A DNA stretch of 15,920 nucleotides from Bifidobacterium breve (GTDB lineage Bacteria > Actinomycetota > Acidimicrobiia > Acidimicrobiales > Ilumatobacteraceae): the NCBI GenBank assembly GCA_943325425.2, contig CALPPJ020000004.1, positions 1 through 15,920 on the forward strand, given 5' to 3'. The number at the start of each line of letters is the position of its first letter. Position 1 is the stretch's first letter. A model generated the notes under the pieces. That model was not told the DNA's origin. It made no database searches and was given only the letters and a program-made list of their open reading frames with translations. Made by a program: the position numbers and the translations under genes. This document shows, one piece after another, positions 1 through 6,137 of this stretch.

Positions 1-1164
1 CCCTAGTTGTGTTGATGTAATCGGTCCGATCGTCGACCCACAAGGCATGCTATTTTTGCTCACAAAGATTTGATGATTCACTTCGGCTGAAGCACATGCC
101 CTCAAGAAGATCGCCGCCGACTCGGGACTCGTCGCATATCGCTGATTTGCATTGACTTTCAGTACCGGACCCATATTCGGAAGCGGACGATGATTGGGTT
201 CGTGACGATCGGGATAATTGGGGTGTATCGCGTGAGCGTTGTCAGCCGAAATACAGTGCGATCGCGAGAGTGTTTCATGAAACTGAGCGCGACTACCGGA
301 ATGCAGTGCTTCAAGTAACCATGCCAGACGAGGACCCGAGGCTCCGTGCGTACTTTCCGAACCAACTTCTTCATGATCAAAAAGAGCAATCACAGAAGTG
401 CTGCCTTCGCCATTGGCGTTAGTGCTCGCTGCAATCAATCCCTCTGTTGCCGCCCAACACGAAATCTGATTATCAAGTCGACCACTTGCCAACAACGAAC
501 GATCGGCACCCAATAGCGACGCTGGAGTGAGATCAAAAAGCGCAATGTCCCAAAAAGCAATGTCGCGCACCGAAACCGCAAGACTCGAAGCGATGAACTC
601 AGCGAACTCGCCCGGGCGGAACTGGCCAAGACCCCAGATGGGAGCAAGATGGATCTGCTTATCAAGAATCACACCTCGTTCATTGACGTCTCGATCCAGA
701 TGAATTGCTAATTGTGGAATTCGAGCCAAGGCCTGATCAATCCGAATTGTCTTGACAGAGCCGTCTTCGAGCACCACACGACCGGCCAAGCCGAGATCGC
801 GATCTAACCACGAGTTATTCAATATTCCGCCGTACACCTCAACTCCGATTTGCTTCCAATTGAAGGAGCCAAAATCGGGGAGAGGTTTGACCTTAAGGCA
901 CGGCGAGTCCGTATGAGCCCCGACTATGCGGAAACGTTGAGTAGGCGAGTCTGACTGGTTCCAAGCCAATAGAAGTCCAGCATCAGCAATAAAGCCTTTA
1001 GCTGGCAAACCTTTTTCCACATTCGTAAACGAACATTCAGCGAAACCAGTTGATCGAAGCCGTTGGGCCGAATAGTCAACTGAATGAGCAGGTGAGACCG
1101 AAGCATCTAAATGCCGAATGAGACCATTGATTTCTGATTCTTCTCGTGGCAATTTTTCAGACAT
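1..1164 (-). CDS. apeB: M18 family metalloaminopeptidase (partial, C-terminus missing)
   Basis: Cytosolic zinc aminopeptidase that removes N-terminal residues from peptides; the M18 family includes aspartyl aminopeptidase (DNPEP) and yeast Ape1. The 388 residues present show the family blocks in order: AHTDSP with metal ligand H84, NNSWLDRDLG at 116-124, SGRLDNQ with bridging D231, FDHEEVGSES with catalytic and ligand E265/E266, SADNAHAIHPNY with D308, and MPCGSTIGPI at 373-382. The final block carrying the last histidine ligand lies beyond the window, so roughly 35-40 residues are missing. The ATG start is preceded by AAGGA about 7 nt upstream and lies 18 nt after the histidine phosphatase stop, so the two are probably co-transcribed. 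I am sure of the family; the exact peptide specificity cannot be read from sequence. Confidence 0.95.
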   Translation of the reverse strand, partial: MSEKLPREESEINGLIRHLDASVSPAHSVDYSAQRLRSTGFAECSFTNVEKGLPAKGFIADAGLLLAWNQSDSPTQRFRIVGAHTDSPCLKVKPLPDFGSFNWKQIGVEVYGGILNNSWLDRDLGLAGRVVLEDGSVKTIRIDQALARIPQLAIHLDRDVNERGVILDKQIHLAPIWGLGQFRPGEFAEFIASSLAVSVRDIAFWDIALFDLTPASLLGADRSLLASGRLDNQISCWAATEGLIAASTNANGEGSTSVIALFDHEEVGSESTHGASGPRLAWLLEALHSGSRAQFHETLSRSHCISADNAHAIHPNYPDRHEPNHRPLPNMGPVLKVNANQRYATSPESAAIFLRACASAEVNHQIFVSKNSMPCGSTIGPITSTQLG

Positions 1165-1182
1165 CGTGATTTCCTTACTCAC

Positions 1183-1803
1183 TTACTTCTGGAATAATCC
1201 GATTGGTAGCCCTGAACCACGCAAGTGCGACGTTTCGTTCAACGTCACAATGCTGCGTTCACCGCTACTTGCCGCTGCGATTCTATGAATTGAGGTGTAA
1301 TTCGGATAGAAGAATCCGCGCTGATTTCCGAGTCCTAAAACATGACAAATGTACGCATTAATGACGCCACCGTGGCAAACAATGGCAACGCGTTGTGAGG
1401 CGTGGTTCGCAATGATGTCTTCAATGGAACTAACAGTGCGATTGATGAACTCTGCTTCGGTTTCATCAGCAGAAGTCCACTCACCGCGCAACATTTCCTG
1501 CCAACGTGGATCGTTATTAGCTTTGAGTTCTTCAACAGGAACGTAATGGTTGCTGTTTTTGTCGTACTCTGCCACGCCATCAACAGTCGTAATGGAGAGC
1601 CCCTGCACCGTCGCTAACGGACTCGCCGTTTGCTGGGCCCGTTGCATCGGACTGGCGTAAATCGCATGGAGTTTTTCAGTCGACAAATACTGAGCCATCA
1701 GATCTGCTTGTTTCAGACCTTCACTGGCTAACTCGGGGTCGGCAATACCGCTTTCAAGTTCACGGCGAATCGGAATGGCATGTCGAATCAGTAGTACTTC
1801 CAT
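1183..1803 (-). CDS. Histidine phosphatase family protein (phosphoglycerate mutase-like)
   Basis: Member of the histidine phosphatase superfamily, whose enzymes form a phospho-histidine intermediate on small phosphorylated metabolites, sugars or proteins. The 206 residues carry the N-terminal LIRHA motif with catalytic H8 and phosphate-binding R7, the SPMQRAQQTA block with R55, a likely acid in VAEYD near 77-81, and the second histidine in VIVCHGG-type sequence (H144). The end, NYTSIHRI followed by LNETSHL, is typical of the CobC/GpmB-like branch. It is the first gene of a minus-strand pair with the aminopeptidase and is divergent from the hydrolase by only 17 nt. No good Shine-Dalgarno is seen, but a TATCCT box lies 8 nt before the ATG, which would suit a leaderless message. 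The substrate is unknown. Confidence 0.92.
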   Translation of the reverse strand: MEVLLIRHAIPIRRELESGIADPELASEGLKQADLMAQYLSTEKLHAIYASPMQRAQQTASPLATVQGLSITTVDGVAEYDKNSNHYVPVEELKANNDPRWQEMLRGEWTSADETEAEFINRTVSSIEDIIANHASQRVAIVCHGGVINAYICHVLGLGNQRGFFYPNYTSIHRIAAASSGERSIVTLNETSHLRGSGLPIGLFQK

Positions 1804-1811
1804 CGCTCATC

Positions 1812-1817
1812 AGGATA
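1812..1817 (-). promoter_or_regulatory. Candidate -10 box of the histidine phosphatase gene
   Basis: Read on the minus strand this is TATCCT, 8 nt before the ATG at 1803, so a transcript would start at or next to the start codon. The same bases read on the plus strand give AGGA, which may serve as the ribosome binding site of the hydrolase GTG start at 1821. Based on motif and spacing only. Confidence 0.35.
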
Positions 1818-1820
1818 CGC

Positions 1821-2651
1821 GTGCCAAGATGTACTTGTATGGGTCGAAGCGGGGTAATTGAAAGCGTTCGATTTCATGGTTCGTCCGAAATGGGTGCAAC
1901 GAGTGATTCAGACACTCTCACCCTCGTTTTGATCCACGGCAGTATGGATCGACAGGCGGCCTTTGCTCGCGTTGCTCGCAATCTGGGCAATGATCACCGC
2001 GTCATTACATATGATCGACGCGGCTACGGCAAGTCTGTTCATCAGCGGGGCGCATTTTCCATGACCGAACACATCGAAGATTTACACGAAGTTATTCAGT
2101 TCGACGAAGTTGATAACCCGATTGTTTTGGTCGGCCACAGTTTTGGTGGGGCAGTCGCATTGGCCTTCGCCCAGCGGTTTCCGGATCAGGTTGCGGGGCT
2201 AGTGGTCTATGAGAGTCCGATGAGTTGGGAACCTTGGTGGCCAAAAGATTCAGGTGGCAGTGCTGCAGTAGCTATCGCTCACGAACCAGAAGAGGCCGCC
2301 GAAACCTTTATGCGGCGATTCATCGGTCATCGCCGTTGGGAAGCACTACCAGAGTTCACTCGGCAACAAAGGAGGTCAGAAGGCGCAGCACTCGTGGGCG
2401 AACTCGGTGATATTCGTCGCCACAAACCTTGGGATCTTGACCAAGTACGCGGTCCACTGATGGCGGGTTACGGATCTCTTTCCAAACCGCATCTTCAAAC
2501 CAGCGCCGAACTACTGGGTCAACAACCAGATTGTCGCGCGGTCATGATTGAAGGCGCTCACCACAACGCTCACTCAGGCTCGCCTGATGAGTTCGTCGAT
2601 TTACTCGTACGACCGCTGATTCAACGCGTTGCTCAGGGGACCTGGTCCTGA
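1821..2651 (+). CDS. Alpha/beta hydrolase fold protein
   Basis: Probable serine hydrolase of the alpha/beta-hydrolase superfamily, 276 residues from this start. Visible elements are the oxyanion strand LVLIHGSMD (36-43 region), YDRRGYGKS (64-72), the nucleophile elbow VGHSFGG with S107, and a late EGAHHNAHSGSP segment that supplies the catalytic histidine (H247 or H248). E131 in VVYESP, after strand 6, could be the acid, but this is not certain. The GTG start was chosen because AGGA sits 5 nt upstream; an ATG at 1839 would shorten the protein by six residues and is a real alternative. It is divergent from the histidine phosphatase and overlaps the convergent membrane-protein gene by 19 nt. 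The substrate cannot be deduced. Confidence 0.9.
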   Translation: MPRCTCMGRSGVIESVRFHGSSEMGATSDSDTLTLVLIHGSMDRQAAFARVARNLGNDHRVITYDRRGYGKSVHQRGAFSMTEHIEDLHEVIQFDEVDNPIVLVGHSFGGAVALAFAQRFPDQVAGLVVYESPMSWEPWWPKDSGGSAAVAIAHEPEEAAETFMRRFIGHRRWEALPEFTRQQRRSEGAALVGELGDIRRHKPWDLDQVRGPLMAGYGSLSKPHLQTSAELLGQQPDCRAVMIEGAHHNAHSGSPDEFVDLLVRPLIQRVAQGTWS

Positions 2652-2956
2652 AGATCGAATTTGAGATCAATTCCAAGAACCTTGCATTCAACTTTGCCAA
2701 GGGAAGTTTCAGCATTGGCCTTTGCATTGTCAACGCAATCTGAAATCTCTGCTCGCTGACTGTAAATCAGTACTCCCAATGCGAGGGCAACAATCAAAAC
2801 AATTGAACGCACAATCGCGCTCACCGCGAACTTGAAAATAATGAGACCAATCACAATTGGTAGAAACGCGCCAAATGTCGTGAGGTTCTTGAGTTGGCCG
2901 TCATCAAAGGCCCATGTAGCAATCGAAACAAAACTGGTCACGGCAGAAGACGTCAT
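2633..2956 (-). CDS. Small two-helix membrane protein, function unknown
   Basis: I do not recognise a family. The 107-residue product has a short polar N-terminus, a hydrophobic stretch at about 27-46 and a second at about 47-66. A charged, probably soluble tail follows, with two cysteines (C74 and C91) in a region rich in D, N, E and K. The two hydrophobic stretches are separated by little more than one arginine (R50), so it is either a helical hairpin or one long bent segment. A real gene is supported by the membrane-protein composition, the tail-to-tail 19-nt overlap with the hydrolase gene, and a TAGTCT box exactly 6 nt before the ATG, with no Shine-Dalgarno. It is divergent from the DUF3151 gene. 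Confidence 0.72.
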   Translation of the reverse strand: MTSSAVTSFVSIATWAFDDGQLKNLTTFGAFLPIVIGLIIFKFAVSAIVRSIVLIVALALGVLIYSQRAEISDCVDNAKANAETSLGKVECKVLGIDLKFDLQDQVP

Positions 2957-2962
2957 ACGTTC

Positions 2963-2968
2963 AGACTA
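2963..2968 (-). promoter_or_regulatory. Candidate -10 box (leaderless) of the small membrane protein gene
   Basis: On the minus strand this reads TAGTCT, followed by 6 nt and the ATG at 2956. A CTGACG element at 2992-2987 lies 18 nt further upstream and could be the -35. The geometry predicts a transcript beginning at the start codon. Confidence 0.45.
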
Positions 2969-3013
2969 TGCAACTCATTGCCCCAGCGTCAGGTATACCA
3001 ACTCATTCAGCGA

Positions 3014-3019
3014 TACTCT
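3014..3019 (+). promoter_or_regulatory. Candidate -10 box (leaderless) of the DUF3151 gene
   Basis: TACTCT followed by 6 nt (GACGAT) and the ATG at 3026. No convincing -35 and no Shine-Dalgarno are visible. This box helps to choose 3026 as the start over in-frame codons further upstream. Confidence 0.42.
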
Positions 3020-3025
3020 GACGAT

Positions 3026-3502
3026 ATGTCAAGTACCACTCCACAACCTCACAATCCCATTAGCTTGACGCCACAGGGGCCGCCGACAACGGTCATTCCG
3101 CTGGAGGATCCAGCGATTCGCCATGAATTGTCGCAAGCGCTCTCAGCTGCTGTTGAATCTCGCCGCGAAGCTCTCGCCGTCGTCGTCAGTCACCATCCTC
3201 GCTCGTTATTGGCTTGGGCCAATATCGGCGACTTCGGTCGGGACAATCTCGAGCGTTACGCCTATTACCGCATCGGTTACCACCGAGGTCTCGATACCTT
3301 GCGTCAAAACGGTTGGCGAGGTTCTGGGTATGTGAGATGGAATCAAGAATCCAATCATGGTTTCTTGCGATGTCTCCTTGGCTTACACAAAATGGCTGAG
3401 GCGATAGGCGAAAGCGATGAAGCCGAAAGATGCCACCTTTTCCTATTGCAACTAGATCCTTCAGGAATTCCCAACGATGAATTCCCGGCAACTCAGTCAT
3501 AG
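3026..3502 (+). CDS. DUF3151 family protein
   Basis: Member of DUF3151 (PF11349), an actinobacterial family of unknown function. The 158-residue protein has a proline-rich N-terminus (to about 25) and a mainly helical body. The family blocks are LLAWANIGD (61-69), RYAYYRIGYHRGLDTLR (77-93), NGWRGSGYVRW (95-105), ESNHGFLRCLLGLHKMAEAIGE (108-129) and AERCHLFLLQLDP (133-145). The reading frame stays open upstream to 2894, but those extra residues are unlike the family and overlap the divergent membrane-protein gene. The ATG at 3026, 6 nt after a TACTCT box, is therefore preferred. The 3' end overlaps the next gene by 26 nt, which suggests translational coupling. The family is fairly certain; the function is unknown. 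Confidence 0.9.
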   Translation: MSSTTPQPHNPISLTPQGPPTTVIPLEDPAIRHELSQALSAAVESRREALAVVVSHHPRSLLAWANIGDFGRDNLERYAYYRIGYHRGLDTLRQNGWRGSGYVRWNQESNHGFLRCLLGLHKMAEAIGESDEAERCHLFLLQLDPSGIPNDEFPATQS

Positions 3503-4133
3503 CTTTTCCATAACCGAAGTTCGTGGTTATGTTTTGGCCGGTGGGCAAAGTCGGCGTATGGGTACCGACAAAGCTCTGATTCCAGTCAACGGCCAAACTG
3601 CAGTTGAACGACAGTGTCGCTTACTTGAACCCTTATGCCCGCAAGGTGTCTTTGTTGCCGGCGCCAGATTTGCACCAGCAACAAACTTTCCATGGCATGT
3701 CATTCAAGATCCGATTCCTGACTCTGGTCCGATCACCGGCATTTTGTCCGCTTTACGCCACGCTCAACGGGGGATAGCGCTCATTGTTGCGGTTGACCTA
3801 TGGTCGCTGACTCCAGACACCATTGCGGCTGTAGTACAAGCCATGACCAGTCAGAGTGGTCCCGATCAGGGCGGTGTCGAGGAAAATGAGTTTGATCTGA
3901 GTTACACCCACAGTGCGGCGGATCCAAGCTCAATGGGGGTCCAACCTTTGTGCGCGGCATGGCGAGTTGAGACATCGTTGCCGATTATTTCTGAACAGTT
4001 CGATCTAGGCGAACGTTCTGTCATGCGCGCGTGGAGCGATTTACATCGGCACCCGGTATCGGTGCCCGAGTCGCATATCGCCAACATCAACACCCCGTCC
4101 GACATGGAGAATTTTCGACAGGTCAAGGGCTAG
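3477..4133 (+). CDS. mobA: Molybdenum cofactor guanylyltransferase-like protein (MobA family)
   Basis: Nucleotidyltransferase of the MobA-like NTP transferase family (NTP_transf_3). MobA links GMP from GTP to molybdopterin to make the guanine dinucleotide cofactor. In its 218 residues the signature LAGGQSRRMGTDKA is at 20-33 (GTP and metal binding), QDPIPDSGPITGI at 77-89, metal-ligand D107 in VAVDLWSL, QPLCAAWR at 156-163 and the terminal NINTPSDM at 203-210, all matching MobA layout. The start has AGGA about 10 nt upstream and lies inside the end of the DUF3151 gene. A rhodanese follows after 9 nt; a sulfur-handling neighbour would suit cofactor synthesis, but that is inference. A related activity such as cytidylyl transfer to molybdopterin cannot be excluded. 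Confidence 0.85.
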   Translation: MNSRQLSHSFSITEVRGYVLAGGQSRRMGTDKALIPVNGQTAVERQCRLLEPLCPQGVFVAGARFAPATNFPWHVIQDPIPDSGPITGILSALRHAQRGIALIVAVDLWSLTPDTIAAVVQAMTSQSGPDQGGVEENEFDLSYTHSAADPSSMGVQPLCAAWRVETSLPIISEQFDLGERSVMRAWSDLHRHPVSVPESHIANINTPSDMENFRQVKG

Positions 4134-4136
4134 TTT
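4131..4136 (+). promoter_or_regulatory. Candidate -10 box inside the operon, before the rhodanese gene
   Basis: TAGTTT, whose first three bases are the mobA stop codon, followed by 6 nt (GGGAAT) and the rhodanese ATG. It has the same spacing as the other leaderless candidates in this window. It could let rhodanese and ribonuclease D be transcribed independently of mobA. Confidence 0.3.
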
Positions 4137-4142
4137 GGGAAT

Positions 4143-4487
4143 ATGTCTTCGCAGTATTCAGAAATCTCAGTCTCCGATTTTGCCGAAATTTTCTCACAAG
4201 CAGATTCAGTCTTTCTGATAGACGTCCGCGAGACCGATGAATACATTGACGGCCACGTGCCGGGAGCAATTCATATTCCTCTCAACGAAGTACCGCAACG
4301 CGTCGAGGAGTTTCGCAACCCGCAAGGGGGAGTTACCTACGTGATCTGTAAGGCGGGTGGTCGAAGCGCCAATGCGTGTGAATACCTCTCTCAGCACTCC
4401 ATACAGTTGATCAACATTGCTGGAGGCACCATGGGTTGGATCATGCAAGGTCATGCTGTCGTCGAAGGAAGTCAACCTAGTGAGTGA
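4143..4487 (+). CDS. Single-domain rhodanese-like sulfurtransferase
   Basis: Small cytosolic rhodanese-like protein of 114 residues that probably carries persulfide sulfur on its active-site cysteine. The family landmarks are LIDVRETDEYIDGHVPGAIHIP (25-46) and the active-site loop CKAGGR with C69 to R74. The terminal NIAGGTMGWIMQG completes the fold. It lies 9 nt after mobA, and the GTG of ribonuclease D overlaps its last 8 nt. Possible roles include sulfur supply for molybdopterin or other thio-cofactors, suggested only by the mobA neighbour. The catalytic cysteine is intact, so an active transferase is likely. Confidence 0.93.
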   Translation: MSSQYSEISVSDFAEIFSQADSVFLIDVRETDEYIDGHVPGAIHIPLNEVPQRVEEFRNPQGGVTYVICKAGGRSANACEYLSQHSIQLINIAGGTMGWIMQGHAVVEGSQPSE

Positions 4488-5649
4488 TGCGTTGCCAGTA
4501 CCTTTTGAATGGATTGATAATGACCACGATCTAGATCTCTTGCTTGATCGTTTGCAATCACAAGAACGCATCGCTCTCGACACCGAGTTTCATCGTGAGA
4601 AGACTTACTTTCCACGATTGGCCCTGATTCAATTGGCGTGGTCGGACGGAATCGCCATCGTCGACCCGTTGTCTTGCGACGCTTCCAAGTTAAGGCGTAT
4701 TTTCGGTCCGCAACATCTCATCATCTTGCACGCAGCCCAGCAAGACCTTGATGTCATGACTCACGCAATGGGCACTGTTCCCGAAAGAATTTTTGATACA
4801 CAAATCGCTGCTGGTTTTCTGGGTTATTCAACGCCCTCCCTCGCATCTCTGGTGAATTCAGAACTCAAATTGGTATTGCCGAAAGGTGACCGTTTGACCG
4901 ACTGGCTCCGACGCCCTCTCACCGACGGGCAAAAGTCATATGCCGCTTCAGATGTTGAGCACCTGTTGGAAATTCATGATTTGCTCACCGCGAAACTTGA
5001 AGAACGCCAGCGCTTATCTTGGGCGACTGACGCGTGCGAAGAATTGCGTCAGCGCAAAGTAGGTCCGGGCAATCCGGCTGATGCGTGGCAAAAACAAAAA
5101 GATGTTCGTGCTCTCAAACCTCGTACTCGAGGAGTCTTAGCCGCACTAGCCGAATGGCGCGAACGCCGGGCCATGGCGAGCGATATTCCGCCGCGACAAG
5201 TCCTTCCCGACTTAGCACTTCAAGGAATCTCGCAACGTGAACCTGCCAACCTCGCTGATCTTGCGCAGGCTCGGGGCGTGGATGATCGCCATACGCGAGG
5301 ATCCATTGGGCAAGAGATCCTGGCCGCAGTCGCCCGCGGAAAAGAGAATCCCATTGAAAACTCGGTCACCGAAGGGGAAGATGTTGAGCGACACCTCCGA
5401 CCCGCGATCACGTTGATTTCGGCATGGATTAGCGAAGTGGCCCGTCTAGAGCATGTCGACACTGCGTTGCTCGCTACTCGCAACGACATCGTGGCGTTCC
5501 TGCGCAAAGATGCCGATGCCCGACTCGGAGACGGCTGGCGTCACGACCTCATCGGAGACCAACTTGACGACCTTCTCCAGGGTCGTGCGGGGCTGTCCTT
5601 CGATGGCAAGGGTGGACTCAAGATGATTGCAGCTTCGAATGCGATCTAG
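4480..5649 (+). CDS. rnd: Ribonuclease D (DEDDy 3'-5' exoribonuclease with HRDC region)
   Basis: 3'-5' exoribonuclease that trims tRNA and other stable RNA precursors. The 389-residue product has the DEDDy exonuclease core: Exo I ALDTEFHREKT with D34 and E36, Exo II LHAAQQDLDV with D89, and Exo III YAASDVEHL with Y154 and D158. An HRDC domain follows at about 205-275. The C-terminal region (about 295-380) contains ARLGDGWRHDLIGDQL, which resembles the second HRDC-like domain of E. coli RNase D. The GTG start at 4480 is preferred over the TTG at 4417 because AAGGAAG lies about 8 nt upstream, and a start at 4417 would run deep into the rhodanese gene. The 8-nt overlap indicates translational coupling. 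Confidence 0.94.
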   Translation: MSDALPVPFEWIDNDHDLDLLLDRLQSQERIALDTEFHREKTYFPRLALIQLAWSDGIAIVDPLSCDASKLRRIFGPQHLIILHAAQQDLDVMTHAMGTVPERIFDTQIAAGFLGYSTPSLASLVNSELKLVLPKGDRLTDWLRRPLTDGQKSYAASDVEHLLEIHDLLTAKLEERQRLSWATDACEELRQRKVGPGNPADAWQKQKDVRALKPRTRGVLAALAEWRERRAMASDIPPRQVLPDLALQGISQREPANLADLAQARGVDDRHTRGSIGQEILAAVARGKENPIENSVTEGEDVERHLRPAITLISAWISEVARLEHVDTALLATRNDIVAFLRKDADARLGDGWRHDLIGDQLDDLLQGRAGLSFDGKGGLKMIAASNAI

Positions 5650-5910
5650 TTGCTAACCCCACAAATCGGTACGAAAACCAATAAAACGCTCTTTTCAGGG
5701 CGCCATTGATACTCACGGCACACTGAAAAATCATGAAACAGCCTGAAGTTCCCACAAATAGAGGTCAATTGGTTCTACACTCGTGAACGCCCTGTTGTGT
5801 GAGCAATCACCTGACTTGGCCGATTTTGAGTCGGTGCGTCCTGTTTTCAGGCCAGTGCCACCCGAATTCGTAACCATCGCCTACCCCTCTCACAAGTTCG
5901 GAGCCCTGCC
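5650..5910. other. 261-nt intergenic leader region with repeated TTTTCAGG motif
   Basis: No tRNA, known riboswitch or clear intrinsic terminator was recognised. TTTTCAGG occurs at 5692-5699 and again at 5844-5851. The complementary CTGAAAA lies at 5723-5729 and GCCTGAA at 5741-5747 (pairing with TTCAGGC at 5846-5852), so alternative hairpins are possible. A small hairpin CGCTC/GGGCG with a TTTTCA loop spans 5687-5702, without a following T-run. CCTG-TTTT-CAGG at 5840-5851 is another short stem. A possible -10 (TACACT) is at 5776 and a short ORF begins at 5783; both are described separately. Confidence 0.4.
5776..5781 (+). promoter_or_regulatory. Candidate -10 box for the small acidic protein and typA
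   Basis: TACACT in the longest intergenic gap, giving a predicted transcription start near 5787-5789 and a leader of roughly 120 nt before the GTG at 5911. No strong -35 is visible. It would make the two-gene unit (small protein plus typA) independent of ribonuclease D. Confidence 0.3.
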
Positions 5911-5914
5911 GTGA
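5783..5914 (+). other. Possible short ORF (43 codons) coupled to the next gene
   Basis: A GTG-started frame of 43 codons ends with a TGA that shares bases with the GTG of the following gene (GTGA, positions 5911-5914), the classic geometry of translational coupling. Third codon positions are G/C-rich (about 28 of 43), as in a coding frame. The product would be proline-rich in its second half (VFRPVPPEF and YPSHKFGALP). Against it: no Shine-Dalgarno near the GTG, and the candidate -10 at 5776 would put the transcript start just past this codon, so a later TTG (5795) or GTG (5834) would have to be used. I recognise no family. It may be a leader peptide, a real microprotein, or chance. Confidence 0.25.
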
Positions 5915-6117
5915 AAAAGGGTCGTCATCGTCGTTTCGAAGAAGCGAGAAAATTGAAGCAAGCAGGCCCCAGCGCCTTTGACCTCGGCCTTGGTGGTGGA
6001 GAGTCGCAACCGCGTTCTCAAGATGATGAGTACGCAGCCTTAGCCGAAAAGTACGGAGTCGTGTTTGACGATGAAGACGAGATTGAGGCTGAGGACGAGG
6101 ACGACGACCTGGCTTAA
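5911..6117 (+). CDS. Small bipolar (basic head, acidic tail) protein upstream of typA
   Basis: I do not recognise a named family. The 68 residues start with a strongly basic segment (KKGRHRRFEEARKLKQ, 2-17), continue through a glycine- and serine-containing middle, and end in a very acidic tail (DDEDEIEAEDEDDD, about 52-65). GTG is the start, with GGAG about 7 nt upstream, and typA begins 20 nt after its stop, so the two are co-transcribed. A basic N-terminus beside a ribosome-associated GTPase makes RNA or ribosome binding conceivable, but that is inference. The charge segregation, the RBS and the operon position argue for a genuine gene. Confidence 0.7.
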   Translation: MKKGRHRRFEEARKLKQAGPSAFDLGLGGGESQPRSQDDEYAALAEKYGVVFDDEDEIEAEDEDDDLA

Positions 6118-6137
6118 GCCGGTTGTCCACAACTGAT

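Noticed and set aside
159..389. Open frames on the minus strand at the left edge (also 435-665 and 924-1106)
   Set aside because: They are out-of-frame shadows of the M18 aminopeptidase, whose own frame is open from 1164 to the window edge with all family motifs.
2894..3025. Upstream extension of the DUF3151 frame
   Set aside because: The residues are unlike the family, the extension overlaps the divergent membrane-protein gene, and the -10 box points to ATG 3026.
5650..5782. Possible tRNA or small RNA gene, suggested by GGTTCTA near 5771
   Set aside because: No acceptor/anticodon arms or CCA-type end could be matched, and the T-loop sequence is imperfect.
6123..6137. TTG at 6123 as the typA start
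   Set aside because: Possible, but no SD is visible and the ATG at 6138 aligns with the known BipA N-terminus. Kept as an alternative in the typA entry.
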